From QQUD01 sp039029915 (GTDB lineage Bacteria > Chloroflexota > Anaerolineae > Promineifilales > Promineifilaceae), in assembly GCA_039029915.1 (NCBI GenBank), contig JBCCFD010000024.1:1-34775 (forward strand): DNA of 34,775 bases. Direction: 5' to 3'. Below are positions 24,745 through 32,428 of this stretch, piece by piece; positions within the stretch are counted from its first letter, which is position 1; each line of letters starts with the position of its first letter. The notes below the pieces were generated by a model. The model ran no database searches. It was not told the origin of the DNA and saw nothing but the letters and a program-made list of their open reading frames with translations. Made by a program: the position numbers and the translations under genes.

Positions 24745-25409
24745 GTTAATCCTCGTGTAAGTGTCAGGCATCAAGTGTCAGGTGTCAGGTAATGGGTGAC
24801 TTGTGACGCTTGGCACATGGAACGTGAAAGAGGGCCAATTTTCTAGCTTTAGCTCTGACTCTAGCTAAGCAAAAACGGCCGTTCGATAAACGGAATGCAG
24901 CAGGCAATATTTAACTATCAGGATCAACTGTTTCAGGGGGAGCTATTGTGAATCATGAACCAACCTCTTCTAGCGGCAATGCTTAGCTCTATGAGCCACC
25001 ACGTCGCTTCACTAGGCAGCCAAAATGACTGCGGAAGGTGCCAACTAGTTTGACACCCAACGTCGGGACAGGCTCTCTCTTTTCGCAAAAGGGGAATCTA
25101 CAATCTTGTGCGGAATGATGAGTCGTTCCGGCGAAAACCGATCAGATTGTGGAACATCTTAGGAAAATTAACGGCCGTTGTCAAGAATTTTCGGTTTGCA
25201 CAGATGGGTCGCAAGGGACACGATGATTGGGTCTTAGGTTCGATTACAGGCGTAGCGTGTGACGGTATAGTTTTGGTGTGTTTAACGAGTAAAGAGACCC
25301 GAGTAAAGGGAAGAGAGAGATTGATTTTCAGTATACGGTACTCAGTAAATCTCCCAATCACCTAATTACCCAATTACCAATTACAAACCACCAACAAGGA
25401 GCAAAACAA
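24745..25409. other. 665-bp intergenic region with heptad repeats and two iterated palindromes
   Basis: Divergent spacer. 24760-24794 contains consecutive heptads AGTGTCA, GGCATCA, AGTGTCA, GGTGTCA, GGTAATG. CTAGCTx units lie at about 24842-24868, and 25351-25385 holds AATTACC-type units just before the next gene's AAGGAG site. Two AACGGCCGTT copies (near 24874 and 25171) lie here outside genes. An 85-codon open frame at 25108-25365 has no ribosome site or family features and crosses into the repeats, so I do not call it. Confidence 0.5.
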
Positions 25410-26144
25410 ATGAACCTATCAGCATCTGACAATTATGTACAAAAACCAAACCGCTTTCCATGGAGACATTTTGTTGGCTATACGGCCGTTATTCTCATCG
25501 TTGTCGTCCTATCTAGGCTCATTCCAGATTATTTATTCAACCAATATCTTTATGTGCAGAACGGTGAGTTTGCGCTAGAGCTAGAGAAAAATCTTCAAGA
25601 AGCTTTGGCCGTTAATCCACCCATTAATGGGGAAATTAATGCTGAGGCGTTAGCCCCTAACATTGTCTTTCACTGTGGTGACTTTTTTGGGCCAGACATG
25701 TTTGAAACGCCCATCAATTTACAAACCTGCCAAACCGAATCAGGATACATTTCGCTTCAAAATATCAATGAAAATGTCCTGCTGTATCGCTTTAATACAG
25801 TCATGATTTTTGATGGCGCAGAACCTACCTTTGCCGCAGAGTTAGGTCAAACAGGCCCTACGACACCATTCTCTCAACAGCTTTTGATAAATGGGTATCT
25901 TGAGGGATCATTAGATGAATCAACATGGCATATTGATGGAATGGATTCAAGCTTGCTTGTCCCCATTTTTGATGAGTCAGAAACGGCCGTTATTGGGGCA
26001 ATCTTTGTTGAAATGCCGCCACCAACCGGTTTTCTGACCCCGAGCTTTTTGCTCCAAATCTCAACTTTCTACCTACCACTGGCCCTAATCATTGCGTTTG
26101 CCGTCGTTCACCTAACAAAATCAAAAAGAAAAGCAAACCAATAA
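25410..26144 (+). CDS. Two-TM protein resembling a stand-alone histidine-kinase sensor domain
   Basis: 244 residues with AAGGAG upstream. TM1 ~21-40, an extracytoplasmic domain of ~170 residues containing two Cys (FHCGDFF, LQTCQTE) that may form a disulfide, then TM2 ~212-233 and a short basic tail (TKSKRKANQ). The topology is that of a periplasmic kinase sensor but there is no HAMP, DHp or ATPase domain. The segment SSLLVPIFDESETAVIGAIFVEM before TM2 parallels YSPVLRF...DEVVAVVKLAV before TM2 of the kinase encoded two genes downstream, as if one were a detached copy of the sensor. It heads the same operon. Confidence 0.65.
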   Translation: MNLSASDNYVQKPNRFPWRHFVGYTAVILIVVVLSRLIPDYLFNQYLYVQNGEFALELEKNLQEALAVNPPINGEINAEALAPNIVFHCGDFFGPDMFETPINLQTCQTESGYISLQNINENVLLYRFNTVMIFDGAEPTFAAELGQTGPTTPFSQQLLINGYLEGSLDESTWHIDGMDSSLLVPIFDESETAVIGAIFVEMPPPTGFLTPSFLLQISTFYLPLALIIAFAVVHLTKSKRKANQ

Positions 26145-26161
26145 TCTTAACAAACGAACCA

Positions 26162-26192
26162 GTCAAACATCGCCAAGTGGGCGATGTTTGAC
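26162..26192 (+). other. Perfect 13-bp intercistronic hairpin
   Basis: GTCAAACATCGCC (26162-26174) and GGCGATGTTTGAC (26180-26192) form a perfect stem with a 5-nt AAGTG loop. No T-run follows, so I expect an attenuating or RNA-stabilising role between the sensor-like gene and the kinase operon; partial termination is possible. Confidence 0.55.
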
Positions 26193-26220
26193 CCTCAACC
26201 TAAAAATAAGAGGCTATCTC

Positions 26221-26400
26221 ATGGACAAAATTAAAAGACGCGAATTTACTGGCAACTGGATTCTTGTTTGGCTACTTGGTATTTCAGGGATTGGTATTCC
26301 AATCGCCATCATTTATCTCCTTGAGCATACGATTGAAATTGAGTACGAAGTAAAAGACGCAGAAGCGTTTATGGAGCAGTACGTTCGGACCAGAAAATAA
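26221..26400 (+). CDS. Micro membrane protein (59 aa)
   Basis: Starts at ATG 26221 with AAGAGG 7 nt upstream. It has a basic N terminus (MDKIKRREF), one long or two short hydrophobic segments (NWILVWLLGISGIGIPIAIIYLL in spirit), and an acidic-ended cytoplasmic tail. Its TAA overlaps the ATG of the kinase (TAATG), so its translation is tied to the kinase. Small membrane proteins in this position often modulate the kinase, which is inference. An earlier ATG at 26188 lies inside the hairpin and is unlikely. Confidence 0.65.
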   Translation: MDKIKRREFTGNWILVWLLGISGIGIPIAIIYLLEHTIEIEYEVKDAEAFMEQYVRTRK

Positions 26401-27920
26401 TGAAACGATTTCAAACTCTTCAATGGCAATTAACGGCCGCTTACAGCATCGTTAGCCTTATTCTTATCGTGCTAATCTTCTTCGTAGGTGGCTATGGATA
26501 TCTCTTCTATAACACGCTTTCAGGGCGTCTCGGAGATCGACTCCTGGACGACATGAATGTGTCTTTTAGACAAATCGAATTCACTGATGAAATAGAAAGT
26601 AACCTGCAAGCTATTGACGCCATAACGCAGGTGATGTGGATGGGATGTCAAACACCTATCCTAAGCGATGGCTCATTTATCTCAAGACCAATGATTGATC
26701 CCCTTTTTGAAACGTGCCCATCAAGCCATAGGGTCACACTGAATTTTCACAGGAGTGAGGGGTTTGTTAGCAATTATCAGGAAATCTATTCTCTGGCAAT
26801 GTGGTTTCCCGAAGGAGACCCTGCTTTTGTTGACCAAGACGGTTTGCAATTTGAAAACATACAGGTGGGCAATACTGAGCAAGCTATCATTCAAAAAGGG
26901 TTTAATGGTGGGACGACTGCAACAGTAGAGCAATTTAGAACAGTCGTTTATTCTCCTGTTTTGCGATTCAATGTTGAATCGCAAATGGATGAGGTTGTTG
27001 CAGTTGTTAAGCTTGCTGTAGGACTAAATGCAAATTACACCCTTCCAACTCAAGAAGATGCAGCAGCTTTTGCTATCCCTATTACTATCTTATTTGGATT
27101 TACGTTTTTAATTGGTGTTATTGGCTCTTACTGGGTAACCCGGCGTGTCTCAAAACGGGTATCTACTTTGGGAAGTCTATCCGAAGAGTGGGCAATGGGA
27201 AACTTCGCCACCATTTCTCATGACAGTTCACCTGACGAAGTTGGACAGCTTAGCCGACGCCTTAACAGTATGGTAGAACAGCTTCAAAATTCACTTGAGG
27301 TGCGCACGGAATTAACGGCCGTTGAGGAACGGAACAAAATCGCCCGCGATTTACACGATGCCGCCAAACAGCAAATCTTTGCGGCTGATATGCAGCTTTA
27401 CGCCGCTGAAAACCTAATTGATAATGATCCAAGCCGCGCCAAAACCCATCTTCAAGAGGCACGACGGCTCACAAAGTCGATCCAGTCTGAGCTATCCACA
27501 TTGATTGCTGAACTCAGACCGGCCCAGCTAGAGGGCAAAGGGCTTTTTGAAGCAGTAAGAGAAACGGCCGTTGCGTTCCAAGAGCGCAACGATATCGAGG
27601 TCGAACTGCGCTTAGCAGGAGAGCAAGAGCTACCGCTCAGCGTTGAACAACCGCTCTACCGGCTGCTTCAAGAAGCGCTCAGCAATATTGCCCGTCACAG
27701 CCAAGCTAGCAGAGTTATAGTGCATCTCTCTGCTGAAAAGGATAAGATTCAGCTGGAAATTAACGACAACGGCATTGGCTTTGATCGAACCCAAATCAAA
27801 CAGGGCGTTGGCCTGCAATCGATGAAAGAACGAATCGAAGCCCTCTCCGGCACGTTTACACTTCACACCCTGCCAACCAGAGGGACAACAGTAACGGCCG
27901 TTGTGCCGCTTAGAGACTAG
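26400..27920 (+). CDS. NarL-type (HisKA_3) sensor histidine kinase
   Basis: 506 residues. TM1 ~15-37, periplasmic sensor ~40-222 (with Cys83 and Cys106), TM2 ~224-246, HAMP ~247-300, HisKA_3 dimerisation helix with phosphoacceptor His319 (RNKIARDLHDAAKQQIF), and a GHKL ATPase domain (LLQEALSNIARHSQA N-box, INDNGIGFD, GVGLQSMKERIEALSG). It should phosphorylate the LuxR-type regulator encoded 95 bp downstream. Translationally coupled to the micro membrane protein. The last codons LRD and the TAG stop lie within the heptad repeat array. Confidence 0.92.
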   Translation: MKRFQTLQWQLTAAYSIVSLILIVLIFFVGGYGYLFYNTLSGRLGDRLLDDMNVSFRQIEFTDEIESNLQAIDAITQVMWMGCQTPILSDGSFISRPMIDPLFETCPSSHRVTLNFHRSEGFVSNYQEIYSLAMWFPEGDPAFVDQDGLQFENIQVGNTEQAIIQKGFNGGTTATVEQFRTVVYSPVLRFNVESQMDEVVAVVKLAVGLNANYTLPTQEDAAAFAIPITILFGFTFLIGVIGSYWVTRRVSKRVSTLGSLSEEWAMGNFATISHDSSPDEVGQLSRRLNSMVEQLQNSLEVRTELTAVEERNKIARDLHDAAKQQIFAADMQLYAAENLIDNDPSRAKTHLQEARRLTKSIQSELSTLIAELRPAQLEGKGLFEAVRETAVAFQERNDIEVELRLAGEQELPLSVEQPLYRLLQEALSNIARHSQASRVIVHLSAEKDKIQLEINDNGIGFDRTQIKQGVGLQSMKERIEALSGTFTLHTLPTRGTTVTAVVPLRD

Positions 27921-28002
27921 AGACTAGCGATTAGGGATTAGGGATTGAGGATTGGGAATCAGTAAAATAATAACCCAATTACCCAATGACTAATTACCAA
28001 TG
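27912..28002. repeat. Heptad repeat array between kinase and response regulator
   Basis: Seven consecutive 7-bp units from 27912 to 27960: AGAGACT twice, AGCGATT, AGGGATT twice, GAGGATT, GGGAATC. After a short gap come AATTACC/CAATTAC-like units to about 28000. The first units encode the kinase's final codons and stop; the last end at the regulator start. Confidence 0.8.
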
Positions 28003-28014
28003 ATGCAAAAGAGT

Positions 28015-28668
28015 ATGAAAACAATCACCGTTTTACTTGTAGATGATCACCGCGTGGTGCGTGAAGGCGTTAAGGCGATGTTATCCATTCACGCGGATAT
28101 TGAGGTTGTAGGGGGCGCCGACTCTGGGGCTGAGGCGATATTGCTTGCCAAAGAGCATGCGCCAGATGTCGTTCTAATGGATTTGATTATGCCCGAAATG
28201 GACGGGGTAGAAGCCACTCGCCAGGTGCGCGCCGCTAGCCCTGACTCCAAAGTAATTGTGCTCACGTCCTATCACCAAGATGAACATATCTTTCCTGCTA
28301 TTCGGGCCGGCGCGATTTCCTACCTGCTCAAAGACATCGAGCCAGACGCGCTGGCTGACGCTATTCGCCGTGCGGCCGAGGGGGAAGCGGTGCTGCATCC
28401 CCGTATTGCAGCCCGAGTCGTTCAAGAACTACACGGCACCCGCAAGGAGGACGTTAATCCATTCATTGAATTGAGCGAGCGTGAAATTGACGTACTGAAG
28501 CTGATTGCGGATGGCAAAAGCAATGCGGACATTGCTGAACAGCTAGTGATAAGCACTAAAACCGTCAAGCGGCACGTGAGCAATATTTTAAGCAAACTTC
28601 ATTTGGGGGACCGGACCCAAGCGGCCGTTTATGCGTGGCGCGAAGGCATGATGCGGAAAAAAGAGTAA
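28015..28668 (+). CDS. NarL/LuxR-family response regulator
   Basis: 217 residues. Receiver with Asp10/Asp11, phosphoacceptor Asp56 (VVLMDLIMPEMDG), the Thr/Lys switch (VLTSYH, LLKD), and a C-terminal LuxR helix-turn-helix (LSEREIDVLKLIADGKSNADIAEQLVISTKTVKRHVSNIL). Partner of the kinase upstream. Three in-frame ATGs exist (28000, 28003, 28015). I prefer 28015 because MKTITVLLVDDH begins the fold and the earlier two lie in repeat sequence, but no start has a good ribosome site. Confidence 0.92.
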   Translation: MKTITVLLVDDHRVVREGVKAMLSIHADIEVVGGADSGAEAILLAKEHAPDVVLMDLIMPEMDGVEATRQVRAASPDSKVIVLTSYHQDEHIFPAIRAGAISYLLKDIEPDALADAIRRAAEGEAVLHPRIAARVVQELHGTRKEDVNPFIELSEREIDVLKLIADGKSNADIAEQLVISTKTVKRHVSNILSKLHLGDRTQAAVYAWREGMMRKKE

Positions 28669-28827
28669 TATTTGTCTTGTAGAGGTGGGATAACATTTAA
28701 GGATTATCTTTCTCACAAATCAACATGTTATCTCACCTGTAAACCAACAGCACTGACCGAGTGGGATATGGAAAAGAGACCTATGTTTAGAGGTAAGCGA
28801 AAATTTTTTCATATCCGCCCACGCCGT

Positions 28828-28890
28828 GCCAGGCTAGCTCAGTCAGTAGACCGAATAGAGCACGATACCGGTGTCAATTCATTACTCAGC
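28828..28890 (+). other. tRNA-like fragment (degenerate)
   Basis: GCCAGGCTAGCTCAGTCAG followed by TAGA resembles the acceptor 5' strand and D-arm of a tRNA, and GGTGTCAATTC 30 nt later resembles a T-arm, but the anticodon arm is too short and the 3' acceptor strand is not complementary. At best a decayed tRNA. The rest of 28669-28924 shows no gene. Confidence 0.25.
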
Positions 28891-28924
28891 TAAAGCCAGT
28901 AACGACACGCAAACACCATCAAAC

Positions 28925-30049
28925 TCACACAAAAGCGGTTTCATTGAGCCTAATCAAATAATCGACATCAACAGTTGGGGTGGGGAGCATTTCCTTAGAC
29001 ACATATTGACGAAAGCAGTCCGTTGTGAAGTGAATCGTTTCATGCATGTATGGCGCTTGGAAAGAGATGCGGCGATTGATAATCTTTTCAATCGGATGCA
29101 TCTCTTTAGCATCTAAGTCAGCTTGACTCACCAAATCAAGTCCATGAATGTTGAGGCTGTTCGTTACCGCTTCATGAACTTGACCTATGGTCGGGGCAGC
29201 CTCGTTCGTGATATTGAATAGTTTTAGTCCACTTTTTGCTAACTTTGGGTGTTCTGTGGCGCGCATCATGCCGTTAACAACAAAATCAATCGGAACCAGA
29301 TTAAGCAAGGTGCTCGGATTACCCAGCAAGCGAGTGTATACGTTACCATCAAACTGGTCGCCCATACTTTCAACCAGCGTCTCTCGTAAACGATGCAGTG
29401 CACCAACAACTTGATAATAGCCTGAATTGCACTCAACGGCCGTTTCTGGGGTGCCAATGATGATAGACGGCCGTAAAATGAACGCATCAAGTCCATACTG
29501 CTTTTGCATTGTCTGAACGCGACACTCAGCTTCATGTTTAGACCATTCATAAATTGAGCGAAAATCTTCGATGTGTGGCGGGATGTGTTCGGGAACGGCC
29601 GTATTGTTTTCACGACCGGTGCAGTAAGCAGTGCTAATATAGATAAAGCGCGGCGGTGACTCAGGCTGAATCTGCGCCGTTAAATTGAGCAGGTTTTGCG
29701 TCCCAAAGATGTTGGTCGCTTCCACCTTCTCTTTATCACGCGGTTTGAAGTTAAAAATAGCCGCACTGTGCCACACTTCATCAAGATGAGCATCCGATTG
29801 GGCGCGGAATTTTTCTTGGAGCACATCAGCTGAATCGTGCACGGTCCCTTCGATGACCCCTAACCGAGACAGTGCCTCATCGGGGAGCGCACCCACTTTC
29901 AAGATGGCTTGCTGGAGTCGGGTTAAGCTATCGGTATCCTCTTTCGACCGTACCAGTGCCCAAACCGACACCCCCTGTTTTAAAAACTGATGGGCAAGAT
30001 GGCACCCTAAAAACCCTGTTGCTCCCGTTAAAAAAATTGTCTTCCTCAT
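28925..30049 (-). CDS. Extended SDR / thioester-reductase-like NAD(P)-dependent oxidoreductase
   Basis: 374 residues. Rossmann motif TGATGFLG (residues 8-15), HSAAIFNFKPRDKEKVEATNIFGTQNLL as in the NAD-binding_4 (male-sterility/thioester reductase) branch, IYISTAYCTG, and catalytic Tyr167/Lys171 in YEWSK. The C-terminal part covers a substrate domain (NLVPIDFVVNGMM). Such proteins reduce acyl thioesters or modify lipid or sugar substrates; the substrate is not deducible. It starts 2 bp after the stop of the PQQ-dehydrogenase-like gene, so they form an operon. Three ACGGCCGT copies inside. Confidence 0.85.
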   Translation of the reverse strand: MRKTIFLTGATGFLGCHLAHQFLKQGVSVWALVRSKEDTDSLTRLQQAILKVGALPDEALSRLGVIEGTVHDSADVLQEKFRAQSDAHLDEVWHSAAIFNFKPRDKEKVEATNIFGTQNLLNLTAQIQPESPPRFIYISTAYCTGRENNTAVPEHIPPHIEDFRSIYEWSKHEAECRVQTMQKQYGLDAFILRPSIIIGTPETAVECNSGYYQVVGALHRLRETLVESMGDQFDGNVYTRLLGNPSTLLNLVPIDFVVNGMMRATEHPKLAKSGLKLFNITNEAAPTIGQVHEAVTNSLNIHGLDLVSQADLDAKEMHPIEKIINRRISFQAPYMHETIHFTTDCFRQYVSKEMLPTPTVDVDYLIRLNETAFV

Positions 30050-30051
30050 GT

Positions 30052-31305
30052 TTATTGATCCATTCGATAAAGTCGCTTAATCCGCCCAGGCTCAAATCCG
30101 CCACCCTCTAAAAAGTAAAGTGCACCATCAGGCCCAGTTACTACATCAATCTGGCAAAACATCCCATTAATTGTGGTGTGGCTCACAAATCCGTCCCTCG
30201 CGTCGTTCATTTTGGCGTGATGCAAAAGCGCATTGCCAAACGTGCAATAAAAAACGTCACCGTACCATTCGGGGAAATCATCCCCGGTGTAAACGGTAAT
30301 GCCCGTTGGGGCGTTGGTTGGCGTCCATGAGAGGAGCGGCGGCCGGCTGTTTTCAGGCGCTTCAAAATTTGCCCCCCGATCTTGCCGACACACATAATCA
30401 GTTTTCCAACCGTAATCAAATCCGGCCTGCACAAGATTGACCTCATCATCACAAGATGGGCCATTATCCGTCACCAGAAGCTGCAAACTGATGGGATCAA
30501 ACGTTAAATCAAAGGGATTACGAAAGCCGTAAGCATAAATTTCATCAAAGGTTGGCCCGTCACCATCATGGAATGGGTTGTCTTCTGCAGGGGTCAAGGG
30601 CACTGTTGGTGCAAAGCGCAAAATTTTACCCCTTGGATCCGACAGATTGTTGGCTAAATAGTCTAGCGTCCCTTCGCCCATTGAAACGTACAAATAGCCG
30701 TCAGGGCCGAATGCTAAATTACCAATGTTGTGGCGATCCGTTTCGATGATATTCGTCGATGTATATGCCACTTGAACGTCAGTAGCTTTGTTGTTCTCTT
30801 CAGTAAAACGCACCACCCGATTGAGCTTTTCACCGTTGTTTTCTTCAGGCGGCAAAACGTGTGTTACCCAAATATGGTGATTATTTTCAAAATCGGGGTC
30901 AATGGCGATGCCTATCAGCCCCTGTTCACCCAGCGTTGCTACGGGTAATGTCAAAACAGGGTCGGGTTGCAAAACACGGTCAATGGCCACCCGCACGTTG
31001 CCCGTTCCTTTTTCGGTAATAAACACGCGGCCGTCTGGTGAAAAGGCGAAGGCGACGGGGCCGTCCAAGCCATCGACATAGACTTCAACGTCTGAATTAG
31101 GCAGAGGTTCTTCAGGGCTAATATTGTTGAGTTCATCGAGGGAAAGGGTGGGCAAGCTGTTGAGCTGGGGAGCAGGCAAAGGGGTCGCAGTAGGACCAGG
31201 ATCAAACCCGTCTGGACTGTTCACAACACAGCCTGTACTGCTCAATAGAATGAGGATAACGGCCGTTAACCAACCAAACCCTCTAAATTTTCCCTTTAAG
31301 TCCAT
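30052..31305 (-). CDS. PQQ-dependent sugar dehydrogenase-like lipoprotein (beta-propeller)
   Basis: 417 residues. Lipoprotein signal (lipobox STGC, Cys26), a Thr/Pro linker, then a six-bladed soluble glucose-dehydrogenase-like propeller: GPVAFAFSPDGRVFITEKGTGNVRV, GLIGIAIDPDF, RHNIGNLAFGPDGYLYVSMGEG (His192 corresponds to the catalytic His), YAYGFRNPFDLTFDP (258-270), GFDYGWKTDYVC. The enzyme would oxidise a sugar outside the membrane with PQQ, though many homologues (Hip/YliI type) have other substrates. GAGGA lies 8 nt before ATG 31305. A SDR gene follows directly. Confidence 0.88.
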   Translation of the reverse strand: MDLKGKFRGFGWLTAVILILLSSTGCVVNSPDGFDPGPTATPLPAPQLNSLPTLSLDELNNISPEEPLPNSDVEVYVDGLDGPVAFAFSPDGRVFITEKGTGNVRVAIDRVLQPDPVLTLPVATLGEQGLIGIAIDPDFENNHHIWVTHVLPPEENNGEKLNRVVRFTEENNKATDVQVAYTSTNIIETDRHNIGNLAFGPDGYLYVSMGEGTLDYLANNLSDPRGKILRFAPTVPLTPAEDNPFHDGDGPTFDEIYAYGFRNPFDLTFDPISLQLLVTDNGPSCDDEVNLVQAGFDYGWKTDYVCRQDRGANFEAPENSRPPLLSWTPTNAPTGITVYTGDDFPEWYGDVFYCTFGNALLHHAKMNDARDGFVSHTTINGMFCQIDVVTGPDGALYFLEGGGFEPGRIKRLYRMDQ

Positions 31306-31433
31306 GCATTTTCCTCGTTTCTTCCAAGAGCGGAGGATTATAGCATGTCATTAAAAGGGGGGGAAGCTAAGCCTAAACCAGAGCTAATGAAGCGCATAAA
31401 GGGAAATCACCACAATGCCTTTTTACTTTCCAC

Positions 31434-32234
31434 TTACCCTCCTGAAGCAGCCGCACCTACAATTAAAAATGTGGTTATGCAGGCGCACATGACGCCCATC
31501 AGCAGGACAGGAATCGCTAAAAAGCCACCCACCCAAATAGCGGCCACCGTTTTAGGTGACTGTTGCTCCATCCATGATTTTTCGATTTCCTTAACTGGCG
31601 GATTGGCCTCAGCAGCATCGAGGATCGCGTTAATCGCGTCGAAAAAACCGGCAACACGTTCTGGCGTAATCTCGCGAATGTTCATCTGCGCTAGAAAATT
31701 GAAGCTATGGGGTGAAAAACCAATTCGCGCTGAACGGTAGATGTTTTCTTCAGGAATGAGGGCGTTGATTCCGCTTTTTACGGCCGTATTGCTCAAAAAA
31801 TCTTGGGTCCACGACTCATCAATAGCCCAAGTTTGTAAATGGGAGGCTGAAAGTAAATCTGTGAGTTCCACATGCTTATTCCAGCGACTAGCAAATTTCA
31901 TAAGCAGTTTGGAAAATCCGCCAGTCGTCAGAACCGATAACCGCGTCTTAACTGGCGTTGTCACTGTAAACGATAAGGAATGCCCCACATATCTAAAGGT
32001 TCTAATTTCCCCAATATATAGGGTTCGTGACCGACGGGAACAATGAACTTTAATAGTGCGTCCGTTTTGCTCCCAAATATAGTTCGCACCCGCTACGTTG
32101 CCGACTGCACCCAAATCACCATCAAAACGCTGAAATCCTAAAGGCAAAAAGGCCTCATCTAAATACTCTTTGAGACCGACAAAAAGGCCGCTGCTATTTT
32201 TTTGTGCTGTTTTTTCTACTTGATTCACACTCAT
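31434..32234 (-). CDS. Tail-anchored protein of unknown function
   Basis: 266 residues with AAAGG 9 nt before the ATG. The N-terminal ~220 residues are soluble, mixed alpha/beta (NYIWEQNGRTIKVHCSRRSRTLYIGEIRTF, SWTQDFLSNTAVKSGINALIP). The last ~35 residues are a single hydrophobic anchor with Ala/Gly-rich end (AAIWVGGFLAIPVLLMGVM then CACITTFLIVGAAASGG). No known motif. It is not obviously linked to its neighbours: 128 bp separate it from the dehydrogenase gene downstream. Confidence 0.65.
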   Translation of the reverse strand: MSVNQVEKTAQKNSSGLFVGLKEYLDEAFLPLGFQRFDGDLGAVGNVAGANYIWEQNGRTIKVHCSRRSRTLYIGEIRTFRYVGHSLSFTVTTPVKTRLSVLTTGGFSKLLMKFASRWNKHVELTDLLSASHLQTWAIDESWTQDFLSNTAVKSGINALIPEENIYRSARIGFSPHSFNFLAQMNIREITPERVAGFFDAINAILDAAEANPPVKEIEKSWMEQQSPKTVAAIWVGGFLAIPVLLMGVMCACITTFLIVGAAASGG

Positions 32235-32290
32235 TTTTCATTACCTTTACGTGTTCCATCTCGTCATTGATTGTAAAACGCACCAAAGAC

Positions 32291-32337
32291 TGAGCCTGTC
32301 GAAGCCTGGTTCAAAAAGATCGCCTTCGACAGGCTCA
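32291..32337. repeat. Dispersed palindromic element (GAGCCTGTCGAAG type)
   Basis: TGAGCCTGTCGAAG (32291-32304) and CTTCGACAGGCTCA (32324-32337) are perfect 14-bp inverted arms around 19 bp. The same core is known as a repeated intergenic palindrome in many unrelated bacterial genomes. It may serve as a terminator for the flanking gene. The remaining spacer 32235-32428 shows nothing else. Confidence 0.75.
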
Positions 32338-32428
32338 AGGTACCTTGTTCCGCTGGGGAGCTGTAAATCAGCCCCCCAGGGGTCCGTTCACACGTACACA
32401 CACAAAAACAGTGTAGCCACCAAACGAT

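Noticed and set aside
25108..25365. 85-codon open frame in the spacer before the sensor-like gene
   Set aside because: No ribosome site, no family pattern, and its end runs into heptad repeats.
31345..31740. 131-codon open frame on the plus strand
   Set aside because: It lies antisense to the C-terminal half of the tail-anchored protein gene and has no ribosome site support.
32291..32337. Insertion-sequence terminal repeats
   Set aside because: Arms are only 19 bp apart, with no transposase; it matches a common dispersed palindrome.
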